NCBI RefSeq assembly: GCF_019430885.1
Contig: NZ_JAHYBZ010000001.1
Coordinates: forward strand, 1 to 64,000
Length of the DNA: 64,000 nt
Direction of reading: 5' to 3'
From: Roseomonas alba
Lineage (GTDB): Bacteria; Pseudomonadota; Alphaproteobacteria; Acetobacterales; Acetobacteraceae
Shown here: in pieces, positions 11,355 to 21,151 of the stretch
Numbering within the stretch: position 1 is the first letter of the stretch
Layout: every line of letters starts with the position of its first letter
Translations under genes and position numbers: made by a program
The notes under the pieces: model-generated
Databases searched by the model: none
Told to the model about the DNA's origin: nothing
Seen by the model: only the letters and a program-made list of their open reading frames with translations

Positions 11355-11712
11355 AGAGAGGGGCTCTGCCCTTCTCCGGACCTCACCCCGCCAAAGGGCC
11401 GAAGCCTTTGGAAACAGTCACCTGGCGCCGGGCCCCGTTGTCAGGAACGGTGCCGAGACCCGCCTTTGCGCACGAAGCGCGCTTGGCGGGGATGGTGCGG
11501 ACTTCGTGCCCGGCGCCAGGAGCTCGTGTTCCAAGTGCTCCAAGCACCAGGGGCACCCATTGGCGTTGCGGAGCAACGTCAATGGAACACCGGTGGTGGG
11601 GTGGTTTGGTTGGGCAGCGCCCCTCCAACTACGGCAGCGCAAGCATCGCGGTCATCGGGAAGGCGCTTCGGCCTTTGCCGGGAGAGGTTTGGAGCGGGAA
11701 GCAACCCCTCCA
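11355..11712. repeat. Long inverted-repeat intergenic element, copy B (composite)
   Basis: Fills the 385-bp glmM-thiD gap. The left arm has hairpin I (about 11355-11379) and hairpin II (11391-11411, CCAAAGGGCC / GCCTTTGG), then CACCTGGCGCCGGGC. The core GCCGAGACCCG is at 11452-11462. There are two successive right arms. The first has a type-II variant hairpin (11557-11585, CCATTGGCGTTGC-GGA-GCAACGTCAATGG) and a worn hairpin I ending near 11627. The second (about 11660-11712) resembles the right arm of copy H (CTTCGGCCTTTGCCGGGAGAG). It looks like one element nested in or fused to another. No gene is supported. Confidence 0.75.
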
Positions 11713-11721
11713 TGACGCGCC

Positions 11722-12531
11722 ATGAAGGGTCGGGTCCTCATCATCGCCGGCAGTGACTCCGGTGGCGGCGCCGGCATCCAGGCTGACATCAAGGCGGTGA
11801 CGGCGCTGGGCGGCTTCGCCATGACGGCGATCACGGCGCTGACCGCGCAGAACACGCTTGGCGTGCATGGCGTCGCCGGCGTGCCGATCGACTTCATCCG
11901 CCAGCAGATCGCGGTGGTGCTGGACGATCTTGGCGCCGATGCGCTCAAGACCGGCATGCTGCACGACGTGCCGGTGATCGAGGCGGTCTGCGAGGAGATT
12001 GCCGCGCGCGCCAAGGGCATTCCCCTCGTGGCCGACCCGGTGATGGTCGCCAAGGGCGGGCATCCGCTGCTGGCGCCGGATGCGGTGGAGACGCTGAAGG
12101 CGCGGCTGCTGCCGCTCGCCACCGTCATCACCCCGAACCTGCCCGAGGCCGAGGTGCTGACCGGCCGTCCGATCCGCGACGTGCCGGCGATGCGGGAGGC
12201 GGCGGCGGCGCTGCGCGGCCTCGGTGTGCCGGCGGTGCTGCTGAAGGGGGGCCATCTCGAAGGCAACGAGGTGACGGACCTGTTGGTCACGGCCGATGGC
12301 GCGGAGGAATTCGTCGCCCCGCGCATCGACACGCGCCACACCCACGGGACGGGTTGCACGCTGGCCAGCGCCATCGCGGCGGGCCTGGCGCAGGGCATGT
12401 CCCTGCGCGATGCGGTGCAGCGCGCCCGGGCTTACGTGCGTGCAGCGATCGCAGCCGCGCCGGGCTATGGCGCGGGGCATGGGCCGCTCGACCACGGCGT
12501 CACGGTCGATCCGACGCGCATTCCGGGTTAA
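11722..12531 (+). CDS. thiD: Hydroxymethylpyrimidine/phosphomethylpyrimidine kinase
   Basis: Phosphorylates HMP and HMP-P for thiamine synthesis. The 269-residue ribokinase-fold product shows the N-terminal IIAGSDSGGGAGIQADIK, the signature TAITALTAQNTLGV, VLLKGGHL, and the C-terminal anion hole GTGCTLASAIAAGLA, all typical of ThiD. Length is normal. The start ATG lies 9 bp downstream of element copy B, so its ribosome-binding site would fall in or next to repeat DNA. No other thiamine gene is in the window. Confidence 0.94.
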   Translation: MKGRVLIIAGSDSGGGAGIQADIKAVTALGGFAMTAITALTAQNTLGVHGVAGVPIDFIRQQIAVVLDDLGADALKTGMLHDVPVIEAVCEEIAARAKGIPLVADPVMVAKGGHPLLAPDAVETLKARLLPLATVITPNLPEAEVLTGRPIRDVPAMREAAAALRGLGVPAVLLKGGHLEGNEVTDLLVTADGAEEFVAPRIDTRHTHGTGCTLASAIAAGLAQGMSLRDAVQRARAYVRAAIAAAPGYGAGHGPLDHGVTVDPTRIPG

Positions 12532-12545
12532 CGCCTCGCTTACCG

Positions 12546-12565
12546 GCCGCATGCCACGATGCGGC
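12546..12565 (+). promoter_or_regulatory. Hairpin abutting the start codon of the DUF1217-like gene
   Basis: GCCGCAT-GCCACG-ATGCGGC is a perfect 7-bp stem with a 6-nt loop whose last base directly precedes the ATG at 12566. It occupies the place where a Shine-Dalgarno sequence should be, and none is visible. It may limit initiation or be a site for a translational regulator; this is inference from position. Confidence 0.4.
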
Positions 12566-13387
12566 ATGAACATCACGCTGTCGCAGGTCCAGGCGCTGTT
12601 CGGCGTGTCGTCCTCGGGCACGGCGTCCGGCTCGGCGGCGGAGGCGATCCCGGCGCTCCGGCGCGCCACGGCCGATGGCGCCGAGGCGAAGGGGATCGCG
12701 CGGGAGCAGAAGGATCCCGTCACCATCAGCGCGCTCGCGCAGTTCCGCACGGCGCTCGACAAGGCCGGGACGATCGAACAGGCGCTGTCCGATCCGCGCA
12801 TCCTGAAGGTCGTGGCCCCGGCGCTTGGGCTCGCCGACCAGGTCGGCAACACGGCGCTGCTGCGCAAGGCGCTGCTGTCCGACCCAAACGACCCCAAGTC
12901 GTTGGCCTCGCAGCTCGGCAGCACCTGGCAGAATGCGGCGAAGACCCTCGGGGTCTATAAGACCGGGCTGGCGGGGCTGAAGGACGACAAGCTCGTCACG
13001 ACCCTCACCAACGCCTATGTGAAGTACCAGTATCGCAGCGGCCTCGACGAAGGCCAGGCCGGGCTGTCGAACGCGCTCTACTTCCTGGAGAACGCCGCGA
13101 ACGCCAAGGATGTCTATTCGATCCTCGGCAATACGGCGCTGCGGGAGGTCGTGACCACCGCACTCGGCCTGCCGGACGCGATCGCCGTCCAATCCGTCGA
13201 GGCGCAGGGTCGCGCCGTGACCTCGCGGCTCAAGCTGGACTCGCTGCAGGACCCCAGGCAGGTGCGCAAGCTGGCCGAGCGCTACCTGATCAACGCGGCG
13301 AATGAGGCGGCGGCGAGCGCGTCCAGCGCCAGCAGCGGCGACCCCCTCTCCACCATCACCAGCCTCGCCATCAGCCTTCGGGTCTGA
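12566..13387 (+). CDS. DUF1217-like protein
   Basis: 273-residue, helix-rich, soluble-looking protein without signal peptide, starting MNITLSQVQALFGV. The middle part carries repeated patterns of the DUF1217 type (DPRILKVVAPALGLAD, LLRKALLSDPNDPKSLASQL, VYSILGNTALREVVTTALGLPD). In alphaproteobacteria this family is often found among flagellar genes, but no flagellar gene is adjacent here. The C-terminus is Ser/Ala-rich. The start at 12566 is chosen over 12551; neither has a clear ribosome-binding site. The 3' end overlaps the opposing AI-2E permease gene by 17 bp. Confidence 0.65.
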   Translation: MNITLSQVQALFGVSSSGTASGSAAEAIPALRRATADGAEAKGIAREQKDPVTISALAQFRTALDKAGTIEQALSDPRILKVVAPALGLADQVGNTALLRKALLSDPNDPKSLASQLGSTWQNAAKTLGVYKTGLAGLKDDKLVTTLTNAYVKYQYRSGLDEGQAGLSNALYFLENAANAKDVYSILGNTALREVVTTALGLPDAIAVQSVEAQGRAVTSRLKLDSLQDPRQVRKLAERYLINAANEAAASASSASSGDPLSTITSLAISLRV

Positions 13388-14393
13388 TCCGACCGTTGGC
13401 GTCGGGGCGTCCCAGCCAGCCTTCGGCATAGATGTGGCGGACGAGGACGGACACCACCGCGGCGAGCGGCGCCGCCAGCGCCACGCCGAGCAGCCCGAAG
13501 GCGCCCGCCATCAGCACCTGTGCGAGCAGCAGCGCCGCTGGTGGCAGATCGGCCATGCGCGCCTGCACCATGGGGGTCAGGATGTTGCCCTCGATGAATT
13601 GCGCCGTGAAGAAGACCAGCGCCACCCAGAGCGGCATCCAGGGCGAGATGGTCGCGGCCAGCAACACGGCCGGCGTGGCGGCGATGACTGGACCGATATT
13701 CGGGATGAAGTTCAGCAACGCCGCCAGCACGGCCAGCACACCAGCGAGCGGAATGCCGAGCGTGGTCAGCCCCGCGAAGATCAGGCTGCCGGACACGACC
13801 ATCGCGAAGCCCTGGCCCGCCAGCCAGCCCCGCAGCACGATGCTGCATTCCTCCAGCGTCTCGGCCGCTGCCGAGTCGAGCGCGGGATGCAACAACGCGC
13901 GCAGCCCGGCGACGTAGACCTCGGGACGTAGCGCGAGATAGACGCCGACCAGCAGGACCACGACCGCGTTGCCGATCCAGCCCAGGGTCGTGTTGGTGGC
14001 GTTCGCCAGGAAGCTCATGCCCTGGCTCGCCCCGCCTTCGGGCACGCGCAGGCGTTCGGAGATCCAACTGCCCCAATCGCTGTCGCTGACCCGGTCGCGC
14101 AGCGTTTCGAAGCTGCGCGGAAGGTCCTCGGCCAATTGGTGGGCCTGGGCGGCGAGGGGCCCCGCGGCCAGCGCGCCGGCGGCCACGGCCAGCCCCACCA
14201 GGGCCAGCAGCACGATCAGGACCGCGACCCCACGCGGCAGGCCAGTCCAGCGCATCAGCACTCCCGCCGGCAGGCTGAGCGCGGCCGCCAGGAGCAAGCC
14301 GGCGAAGCCGAGCAGCGGCACTTCCGGGACGAAGACGAAGAGCGCCAGGACCAGGCCGAGAAGGATCAGAATGGAGGCCTGCGGGCGCGACAT
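13371..14393 (-). CDS. AI-2E family transporter (PerM-type permease)
   Basis: 340-residue polytopic inner-membrane protein. It has paired N-terminal helices ([30 protein letters not shown]), a third helix after [16 protein letters not shown], a soluble middle region (about 90-150), and a C-terminal bundle with the family patterns [23 protein letters not shown] and [21 protein letters not shown]. The family includes exporters of varied substrates, so the substrate is open. The start at 14393 ([11 protein letters not shown]) was chosen because upstream codons are not membrane-like. Tail-to-tail overlap with the DUF1217-like gene. Confidence 0.85.
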   Translation of the reverse strand: MSRPQASILILLGLVLALFVFVPEVPLLGFAGLLLAAALSLPAGVLMRWTGLPRGVAVLIVLLALVGLAVAAGALAAGPLAAQAHQLAEDLPRSFETLRDRVSDSDWGSWISERLRVPEGGASQGMSFLANATNTTLGWIGNAVVVLLVGVYLALRPEVYVAGLRALLHPALDSAAAETLEECSIVLRGWLAGQGFAMVVSGSLIFAGLTTLGIPLAGVLAVLAALLNFIPNIGPVIAATPAVLLAATISPWMPLWVALVFFTAQFIEGNILTPMVQARMADLPPAALLLAQVLMAGAFGLLGVALAAPLAAVVSVLVRHIYAEGWLGRPDANGRIRPEG

Positions 14394-14509
14394 GCCGCTA
14401 TAACGGGCATGACCCCGACGCAGTTGCCGCGCACCCCGCACAGGCGTATTCGGACAGCGGGCCACGCCCCCCCACCGGGGCGCATCCGCTTCTGGAAGGG
14501 AGCTGCATC

Positions 14510-15685
14510 ATGGCAAACGCCACCCCCAAGCCCGGACTCCGTCCGGCGAGCCCCGCATTCTCGTCTGGTCCCTGTGCGAAGCGTCCCGGCTGGACGCTGG
14601 CTGCGCTGGAAGGCGCGCTGCTCGGCCGCAGCCATCGCGCGAAGGAACCGAAGGCGCGCCTCGCCGAGGTGATCGACCGGTCCAGGGCCGTGCTCGGCAT
14701 GCCGGCCGACTGGCGGCTCGGCATCGTGCCGGCATCGGACACCGGCGCCGTCGAGATGGTGCTCTGGTCGGTGCTCGGCGCGCGCGGCGTCGATGTTCTG
14801 GTGTGGGAATCCTTCTCGAAGGAATGGGCGACCGACATCGCGAAGCAGCTCAAGCTGAAGGATGCCCGGCTGATCGAGGCGCCCTATGGCGCGCTGCCGG
14901 ATGTGACGCAGGTCGATTCCGCCCGCGACGCGGTCTTCGTGTGGAACGGCACGACTTCCGGCGTGCGGCTGCCGAACGCGGATTTCATCAGCGCGGATCG
15001 CCAGGGGCTCGCCATCTGCGACGCGACCTCGGCCGCCTTCGCGATGGACTTGCCGTGGGACAAGCTCGATGTCGTCACCTGGTCCTGGCAGAAGGTGCTG
15101 GGCGGGGAAGCGGCGCATGGCATGCTCGCCCTGTCGCCCCGCGCGGTCGCGCGGCTGGAATCCTTCAGCCCCGATCGCCCGCTGCCCAAGATCTTCCGCA
15201 TGACCAAGGCCGGGAAGATCAATGAGGGCATCTTCAAGGGCGAGACCATCAACACGCCGTCCATGCTCTGCGTGGAGGACGCGATCGACGGCCTGAAATG
15301 GGCCGAATCCATTGGCGGCCTCAAGGCTCTGATCGCGCGGTCGGAGGCGAACCTCGCCGCCATCGCGCGCTGGGTCGCGACCAAGCCGGGCTATGACTTC
15401 CTTGCCGAGGATCCGGCGACGCGGTCCTGCACCTCGATCTGCCTGAAGATCACGGCGCCCTGGTTCATCGTCATGGGTGCCGAGGCCCAGGCGGCGGCGG
15501 CGAAGAAGATCGCCTCGTTGCTGGAGAAGGAAGGTGTCGCCCTCGACGCCGGCGCCTATCGCGACGCGCCCCCGGGCCTGCGCATCTGGGGCGGCGCGAC
15601 GGTCGAGACCGCTGACATCGAGGCGCTGCTGCCCTGGCTGGACTGGGCGCTCGCCACGGTGGAAGCCGAGATCGTGGTGGCCTGA
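14510..15685 (+). CDS. serC: Phosphoserine aminotransferase
   Basis: Converts 3-phosphohydroxypyruvate and glutamate to O-phosphoserine (class V, PLP-dependent). The 391-residue product belongs to the alphaproteobacterial SerC subgroup: N-terminal [27 protein letters not shown], and the PLP lysine in [14 protein letters not shown] (Lys about 195), then [15 protein letters not shown]. It lies 3 bp upstream of serA on the same strand, so the two consecutive serine-pathway enzymes are almost certainly one transcript. Confidence 0.95.
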   Translation: MANATPKPGLRPASPAFSSGPCAKRPGWTLAALEGALLGRSHRAKEPKARLAEVIDRSRAVLGMPADWRLGIVPASDTGAVEMVLWSVLGARGVDVLVWESFSKEWATDIAKQLKLKDARLIEAPYGALPDVTQVDSARDAVFVWNGTTSGVRLPNADFISADRQGLAICDATSAAFAMDLPWDKLDVVTWSWQKVLGGEAAHGMLALSPRAVARLESFSPDRPLPKIFRMTKAGKINEGIFKGETINTPSMLCVEDAIDGLKWAESIGGLKALIARSEANLAAIARWVATKPGYDFLAEDPATRSCTSICLKITAPWFIVMGAEAQAAAAKKIASLLEKEGVALDAGAYRDAPPGLRIWGGATVETADIEALLPWLDWALATVEAEIVVA

Positions 15686-15688
15686 CCG

Positions 15689-17275
15689 ATGCCGAAGGTC
15701 CTGATTTCCGACAAGCTGTCGCCCGCGGCTGTCCAGATCTTCGCCGATCGCGGCCTCGAGGTGGATTTCAAGCCGGGCCTCAAGCCCGCGGAACTGCGCG
15801 AGATCATCGGCGCCTATGATGGTCTCGCCATCCGCTCGGCGACCAAGGTGACGCGCGAATTGCTGGATGCGGCACCGAACCTCAAGGTCGTCGGCCGCGC
15901 CGGCATCGGCGTCGACAATGTCGATGTGACATCGGCCACCGCGCGCGGCGTGGTGGTGATGAACACCCCCTTCGGCAACGCCATCACCACCGCCGAGCAC
16001 GCCATCGCCATGATGTTCGCGCTGGCCCGCCAGATCCCCGAGGCCAGCGCATCGACCAAGGCCGGCAAGTGGGAGAAGAACCGCTTCATGGGCGTCGAAC
16101 TGTTCGGCAAGACGCTCGGTCTGGTGGGCTGCGGGAATATCGGGTCCATCGTCGCCGACCGCGCGCTGGGGCTGAAGATGCGGGTCATCGCCTTCGACCC
16201 CTTCCTGTCCGAGAAGCGCGCCATCGAGATCGGCGTTGAGAAGGTCGAGCTCGACGACCTGATCGCCCGCGCCGATATCATCACCCTGCACACGCCGCTG
16301 ACCGAGCAGACGCGCAACATCATCTCGCGCGAGGCCATCGCGCGGATGAAGAAGGGCGCACGGCTGATCAACTGCGCCCGCGGCGGGCTGGTGGATGAGG
16401 CCGCGCTGTATGACGCGCTGAAGTCGGGTCATCTCGCCGGTGCCGCGCTCGATGTCTTCGAGACGGAGCCTGCGACGAGCAGCCCGCTGTTTGCGCTGGA
16501 GAACGTCGTCTGCACCCCGCATCTGGGTGCCGCGACGGCCGAGGCGCAGGAGAACGTGGCGTTGCAGGTGGCCGACCAGATGGCCGACTTCCTGCTGACC
16601 GGCGCGGTGTCCAACGCCATCAACATGCCCTCCGTCACCGCCGAGGAAGCCCCGCGCCTCAAGCCCTACATGGAGCTCGCGAGGCTGCTTGGCGGCATGG
16701 CGGGGCAGCTCACCGCCGCGCAGGACGGTGCCATCGCCGCGATCCGCGTCGAATACGAAGGCGCGGTGGCGGAGCTGAACCTGCGCCCGCTGACGGCCGC
16801 GGCGCTGGCCGGGGTGCTCACCCCGCTCATGGGCGCGGTGAACATGGTCAACGCCCCGGTGCTCGCGAAGCAGCGCGGTATCGAGGTCGCCGAGACCACC
16901 GTGGAGCGCAGCGGCGAGTACCAGACGCTGATCCGCCTGACGGTGGTGACGGACCGCTTCGAGCGGTCCATCGCCGGCACCCTCGTCGCCGAGAACAAGC
17001 CGCGCCTGGTCGCCATCAAGGGCATAGCCGTGGAGGCGGATTTCGCGCCGCACATGCTCTACGTGACCAACCAGGACAAGCCGGGTTTCATCGGTCGCTT
17101 CGGCATGGCGCTGGCCGATGCGGGGGTGAACATCGCGACCTTCCATCTCGGCCGCGCGGCACCGGGGGGCGATGCGATCTGCCTGGTCGGGCTCGACGGG
17201 CCGATGCCGGATGGCGTGCTGGCCGGCGTGCGCAAGCTGCCGCTGGTGATGCAGGCGACGCAGCTCGCGTTTTGA
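15689..17275 (+). CDS. serA: D-3-phosphoglycerate dehydrogenase
   Basis: First enzyme of serine synthesis. The 528-residue long-form enzyme has the substrate-binding N-terminus (VLISDKLSPAAVQIF), the NAD-binding GLVGCGNIGSIVADRAL, the catalytic Arg region NCARGGLVDE, and the catalytic His in CTPHLGAATAEAQ. These are followed by the intervening ASB domain and a C-terminal ACT domain (MLYVTNQDKPGFIGRFG onward) that usually senses serine. Start 3 bp after serC. A hairpin terminator follows. Confidence 0.97.
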   Translation: MPKVLISDKLSPAAVQIFADRGLEVDFKPGLKPAELREIIGAYDGLAIRSATKVTRELLDAAPNLKVVGRAGIGVDNVDVTSATARGVVVMNTPFGNAITTAEHAIAMMFALARQIPEASASTKAGKWEKNRFMGVELFGKTLGLVGCGNIGSIVADRALGLKMRVIAFDPFLSEKRAIEIGVEKVELDDLIARADIITLHTPLTEQTRNIISREAIARMKKGARLINCARGGLVDEAALYDALKSGHLAGAALDVFETEPATSSPLFALENVVCTPHLGAATAEAQENVALQVADQMADFLLTGAVSNAINMPSVTAEEAPRLKPYMELARLLGGMAGQLTAAQDGAIAAIRVEYEGAVAELNLRPLTAAALAGVLTPLMGAVNMVNAPVLAKQRGIEVAETTVERSGEYQTLIRLTVVTDRFERSIAGTLVAENKPRLVAIKGIAVEADFAPHMLYVTNQDKPGFIGRFGMALADAGVNIATFHLGRAAPGGDAICLVGLDGPMPDGVLAGVRKLPLVMQATQLAF

Positions 17276-17289
17276 ACGGATGGCGTGAC

Positions 17290-17312
17290 GGGGAGGGGCT
17301 TTGTCCCTCCCC
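17290..17312 (+). terminator. Terminator hairpin after serA
   Basis: GGGGAGGG, a loop, then CCCTCCCC, followed by AATTTGCTT, 14 bp after the serA stop and before the stop of the opposing lipoprotein gene. It resembles hairpin I of the dispersed elements without the rest of the arm. Confidence 0.65.
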
Positions 17313-17329
17313 AATTTGCTTCCCGCCCT

Positions 17330-17881
17330 TCAGCGCAACACGACGCCCGACTCGCTGCCCGCCGCGAGGGTCAGCTCCGGTGCGACGGATTCCACCGTCC
17401 ACAGCCGCGGCAGGTTGGACAGGCGCTGATAGGTCTCCTGCGGCCCCAGGGTGAAGATCGGGTTCGACAGCGCGGCGGTGATGGCGGCCTGGTTGCCGCT
17501 CTGCAGCGGGCCCACCGCATTGGCCAGCGCCGCCGCGACCGTGCCGGGCAGCACATCGAGCGGTACGCCGATCGCCGCGCGCTCTTCTCGCACCGCGGCA
17601 GCGATCATGTTGCCGTAGCGCATGGGCAGGGCGATGGTGGTTGCCGGGTCGCGCATGCCCGCCACGGCGGCCTCGAACTGCGCGAGAGCGGCCGCGGCCT
17701 CGGCCGGCTTGCCGCGATAGAGCGCCATGTTGCCGAAGTTACGCTCGGCATAGGCAAGGTTCAGGCGGACATTGTTGATCTGGAAGCCGGCCCCGCCATA
17801 GCTGAAGTCAGGCGGCAGCGACGGCGCGCAGGCGGCAAGTCCTGTCAGAATGCCCAGCCCCAAGATGAATCTGCGTTGCAT
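17330..17881 (-). CDS. Putative lipoprotein of unknown function
   Basis: 183-residue precursor with signal peptide MQRRFILGLGILTG and lipobox LAAC (Cys 18), so probably outer-membrane or periplasmic lipidated. The mature part is helical, with AYAERNFGNMALYRGKPAEAAAALAQFEAAV resembling a TPR-like pair. A good ribosome-binding site (GGAGGG) precedes the ATG. No family recognised. Convergent with serA. Confidence 0.65.
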   Translation of the reverse strand: MQRRFILGLGILTGLAACAPSLPPDFSYGGAGFQINNVRLNLAYAERNFGNMALYRGKPAEAAAALAQFEAAVAGMRDPATTIALPMRYGNMIAAAVREERAAIGVPLDVLPGTVAAALANAVGPLQSGNQAAITAALSNPIFTLGPQETYQRLSNLPRLWTVESVAPELTLAAGSESGVVLR

Positions 17882-17980
17882 GCCGCCCTCCGTGTTACCT
17901 GGCGGGGCGGAGCATGCCCGAGCGGGCCACGTTCCGAGAAGAGCCGGGGCGCTCCGCTTCCGGCAGGCGCGGCAGGGGCG

Positions 17981-18139
17981 TCAGATCAGCGCCCAGACGA
18001 TGGCGCCGATCAGCGCCCACAGCGGCAGGGCCAGCATCACGCCATTGGCGAAGGCGCGCGCCGGGTTGTCATCATGTGAGAGGACTTCGTCTCGGGGCGA
18101 CCTGCGCTCCGGCAGGGCGGTAATTCGGGCTTGGGACAT
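17981..18139 (-). CDS. 52-residue single-pass membrane protein
   Basis: Starts MSQARITALPERRSPRDEVL, has a polar N-terminal half and one C-terminal hydrophobic helix (MLALPLWALIGAIVWALI), consistent with a small Nin-Cout membrane protein. A GGAGAG ribosome-binding site lies 8 nt upstream. No homologue recognised. It lies head-to-head with hisZ across about 200 bp that shows no repeat element. Confidence 0.5.
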   Translation of the reverse strand: MSQARITALPERRSPRDEVLSHDDNPARAFANGVMLALPLWALIGAIVWALI

Positions 18140-18340
18140 GATGTTTCTCTCCGCCTGGACTTGGCGTGACAGCGATCCTGAGGCGGGATTGGTTGACGAC
18201 TGATGAAGCCGATCGCGTTCTTTTGTCCCGCGGGCGTGGCAATCCGTCGGCGCCGCCATGGCGGAATCGAGGCGCGGGACGGCCTTGCGCACCCCGGGGG
18301 TTGCCCGGCGCCCGGCGCCCTGCCACACCCTCGGCCGGCC

Positions 18341-19480
18341 ATGACCGACGATCCGCCGAACCTCGCCCTGCTGCCCGCGGGCCTTGCCGATCTGCTCCCC
18401 CCCGAGGCCGAGCGCGAGGCCGCGCTGGTCGAGGCGATGATGGGAGTCTTCGCCGCCCATGGGTATGAGCGGGTGAAACCCCCGCTGCTGGAATTCGAGG
18501 ACAGCCTGCTCGCCGGGTCCGGCGCGGCGGTGGCCGAGCAGACCTTCCGTCTGATGGACCCGGTCAGCCAGCGCATGATGGGGCTCCGGGCCGACACCAC
18601 GCCGCAGGTCGCACGCATCGCGGCGACGCGGCTGGGTGGGCAGGCGCGGCCGCTCCGGCTCTGCTATGCCGGCCAGGTGCTGCGGGTGCGCGGGACGCAG
18701 CTCGCCCCGTCGCGCCAGCTTCCCCAAGCCGGCGTGGAACTGATCGGCGGCGCCGCGCCGGCGGCGGATGCCGAAGTCGCAGTGGTCGCGGTCGAGGCAC
18801 TGGCCGCCATCGGCGTCACTCCCGTCAGCCTGGACGTCACCCTGCCCACCATGGTCCCCGCGCTGCTTGAGGCGGCGGGACTGGAGCCGGCGCTGCGGTC
18901 CCGACTGGCCCGGGCGTTGGACCGCAAGGACAGCGCCGCGGTGGCCGAGCTGGTGCAGGGCCAGGACGGCACCCTGGCCTGCCTGCCGGCGCTGATGGCC
19001 GCGACCGGCCCGGCCGAGGGCGCGCTCGCCGCGCTGGAGGCCGCGGCCCTGCCGCCGGCCGCCCGCGCCATCGCCGAGAACGCCGCGGCCGTGCTCGCTG
19101 CCATTGCCACCCGCGCGCCGGGGCTGCGCATCACGCTCGATCCGGTCGAGTTCCGCGGCTTTCGCTATCACACGGGCGTCGCCTTCACCCTCTATGGGCC
19201 GGGGATGTCGGGGGAGCTCGCCCGCGGCGGGCGTTACGTCTCACAGAATGACGAACCGGCGACGGGCATGTCGCTCTACCCCGATGCGGTGCTGCGCGCC
19301 GCGCCGGCGGCCGAGCCCCGCCCGCGCCTGTTCCTGCCGGCCGGCGCCGATGGCGCAGCCTTCCGCGCCCAGGGCTTCGCGACCGTCGCGGCCCTGGCCC
19401 CCGAGGACACGCCGCAGCGCCTGCGCTGCACTCACGAACTGAAGGACGGAAGACCCGTCCCGATCCTGGTGAAGGACTGA
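18341..19480 (+). CDS. hisZ: ATP phosphoribosyltransferase regulatory subunit HisZ
   Basis: HisZ is a catalytically inactive histidyl-tRNA-synthetase-like subunit that activates the short form of HisG in histidine synthesis. The 379-residue product has class II synthetase motifs: motif 2-like [14 protein letters not shown] after [14 protein letters not shown], and the C-terminal [15 protein letters not shown] and LARGGRYV. It lacks an anticodon-binding domain, which distinguishes it from HisS. The start at 18341 ([15 protein letters not shown]) matches where the family begins; upstream in-frame codons are low-complexity. It precedes purA by 4 bp, so the two are likely co-transcribed. HisG is not in the window. 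Confidence 0.88.
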   Translation: MTDDPPNLALLPAGLADLLPPEAEREAALVEAMMGVFAAHGYERVKPPLLEFEDSLLAGSGAAVAEQTFRLMDPVSQRMMGLRADTTPQVARIAATRLGGQARPLRLCYAGQVLRVRGTQLAPSRQLPQAGVELIGGAAPAADAEVAVVAVEALAAIGVTPVSLDVTLPTMVPALLEAAGLEPALRSRLARALDRKDSAAVAELVQGQDGTLACLPALMAATGPAEGALAALEAAALPPAARAIAENAAAVLAAIATRAPGLRITLDPVEFRGFRYHTGVAFTLYGPGMSGELARGGRYVSQNDEPATGMSLYPDAVLRAAPAAEPRPRLFLPAGADGAAFRAQGFATVAALAPEDTPQRLRCTHELKDGRPVPILVKD

Positions 19481-19484
19481 ACCC

Positions 19485-20774
19485 ATGGCCAATGTCGCCG
19501 TGATCGGCGCCCAATGGGGCGACGAGGGCAAGGGCAAGGTGGTGGACTGGCTCGCCAGCCGCGCCGATATCGTCGTGCGTTTCCAGGGCGGTCACAACGC
19601 CGGCCACACGCTGGTCGTGGGCAACCAGACCTACAAGCTGTCGCTGCTGCCCTCCGGCGTGGTGCGCGGCAAGCTCGGCGTCATCGGCAATGGTGTGGTG
19701 CTCGATCCGAATGCGCTGCTGTCGGAGATCGAGAAGGTCACCGCCCAGGGCCTCAAGGTCGGGCCGGAGAATCTGCGCATCGCGGAGAACGTGCCGCTGA
19801 TCCTGCCGGTGCACCCCGCGCTGGACCGTGCGCGCGAGGCCGCGCGCGGCGAGGACAAGATCGGCACCACCGGCCGCGGCATCGGCCCGGCCTATGAGGA
19901 CAAGGTCGGCCGCCGCTCCATCCGCCTCTGCGACCTCGCTGAGCCCGAGACGCTGTCGGCCAAGCTCGACGAGCTGCTGCTGCACCACAATTCGCTGCTG
20001 CGCGGCCTTGGCGCGCCGGAATTCCCGAAGAAGGAACTGCTCGACGGGCTGCTCGCCCTCGCGCCGAAGCTGCTGCCCTATGCCGAGCCGGCCTGGGAAT
20101 TGCTGGATGCCGCGCGCGCCGACGGCAAGCGCGTGCTGTTCGAGGGCGCGCAGGCCGTGATGCTTGATGTCGATCACGGCACCTATCCCTACGTGACCTC
20201 CTCCAACACCGTCGCGGGCAACGCGGCGGGCGGGGCGGGGATCGGGCCGGATGCGATCGGCTTCGTGCTCGGCATCGCCAAGGCCTATACGACGCGCGTG
20301 GGGTCCGGGCCGTTCCCCTCCGAATTGCATGACGATACGGGCAAGCTGCTCGGCGAGCGCGGCCGCGAATTCGGCACGGTCACCGGCCGCCCGCGCCGCT
20401 GCGGCTGGTTCGATGCCTGCATGGTTCGCCAGGCGGTGAAGGTGGGCGGCATCAATGGGCTGGTGGTGACCAAGCTCGACGTGCTGGACGGGCTGCCGGA
20501 GCTGAAGATCTGCACCGGCTACAAGGTGAATGGCCAGGTCATGAAGCGCCTGCCCGCAGCCTTCCGCGCCCAGGCGGCCGCGGAGCCGATCTACGAGACG
20601 ATGCAGGGCTGGTCGGATTCGACCAGGGGCGCGCGGTCCTACGCCGAGCTCCCGGCCGAGGCGGTGAAGTACATCCGTCGGATCGAGGAACTGGTCGAGG
20701 CGCCGGTCGTGCTGCTCTCCACCAGCCCGGAGCGCGACGACACGATCATGATGCGGGATCCCTTCGCGGGGTGA
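19485..20774 (+). CDS. purA: Adenylosuccinate synthetase
   Basis: Commits IMP to AMP synthesis using GTP and aspartate. The 429-residue product is full length with [16 protein letters not shown] (catalytic Asp), [12 protein letters not shown] (catalytic His about 41), [13 protein letters not shown], the switch region [19 protein letters not shown], and the GTP-binding KLDVLDG. It follows hisZ closely. Element copy D follows. Confidence 0.97.
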   Translation: MANVAVIGAQWGDEGKGKVVDWLASRADIVVRFQGGHNAGHTLVVGNQTYKLSLLPSGVVRGKLGVIGNGVVLDPNALLSEIEKVTAQGLKVGPENLRIAENVPLILPVHPALDRAREAARGEDKIGTTGRGIGPAYEDKVGRRSIRLCDLAEPETLSAKLDELLLHHNSLLRGLGAPEFPKKELLDGLLALAPKLLPYAEPAWELLDAARADGKRVLFEGAQAVMLDVDHGTYPYVTSSNTVAGNAAGGAGIGPDAIGFVLGIAKAYTTRVGSGPFPSELHDDTGKLLGERGREFGTVTGRPRRCGWFDACMVRQAVKVGGINGLVVTKLDVLDGLPELKICTGYKVNGQVMKRLPAAFRAQAAAEPIYETMQGWSDSTRGARSYAELPAEAVKYIRRIEELVEAPVVLLSTSPERDDTIMMRDPFAG

Positions 20775-20783
20775 CGCGGGCCC

Positions 20784-21113
20784 GTGGAGAGGGGCTTTGC
20801 CCCTCTCCACACCGGGAAGCAGTGCTTCGCGCCCACCCAAGGCCCGAGGCCTTTGGGAACCGTCACGGGGTGCTGGGCGGGGTGGGCGGTCTTGATTGAG
20901 GCAGGCGCGCCGGCCCTGGGTTCAAGTCCGGGCATCGTGCAGGAAGAACCTTCGCCTTCCTCGCACACGCCTGGCGCCCGGTACCGCGGTCAGCCCGCCA
21001 CGCACGGAGCGGACTTGGTCGCGCGGCGCGCGCGTCGTGCCCAACACCAACAGCCGGCGGTCCAGGTTGTTTACCACCTGGCGGGGTGGTTTGGAGGGGC
21101 GGCGCCCCTCCAA
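20784..21113. repeat. Long inverted-repeat intergenic element, copy D
   Basis: Fills nearly all of the 377-bp purA-abcF gap. Left: hairpin I (20784-20810, GTGGAGAGGGGC-TTT-GCCCCTCTCCAC) and hairpin II (20836-20857, CCCAAGGCC-CGA-GGCCTTTGGG with one bulge), then GAACCGTCACGGGGTGCTGGGC. Right: a hairpin II equivalent (21062-21081, CCAGGT / ACCTGG), GGCGGGGTGG, and hairpin I (21091-21113, TTGGAGGGGC-GGC-GCCCCTCCAA). The core is the longest of the set and diverged. No gene supported. Confidence 0.8.
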
Positions 21114-21151
21114 CCTTGACCCGCATCGCCGCGCCAGCGAGGTAACGCCCC

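Noticed and set aside
14366..17314. Very long minus-strand open frame opposite serC and serA
   Set aside because: Same GC shadow effect; the plus-strand genes have full catalytic motifs.
20928..20946. GGGTTCAAGTCC, resembling a tRNA T-loop
   Set aside because: The T-stem has a mismatch, and no acceptor stem, D-arm or anticodon arm can be folded around it. It lies in the core of element copy D.
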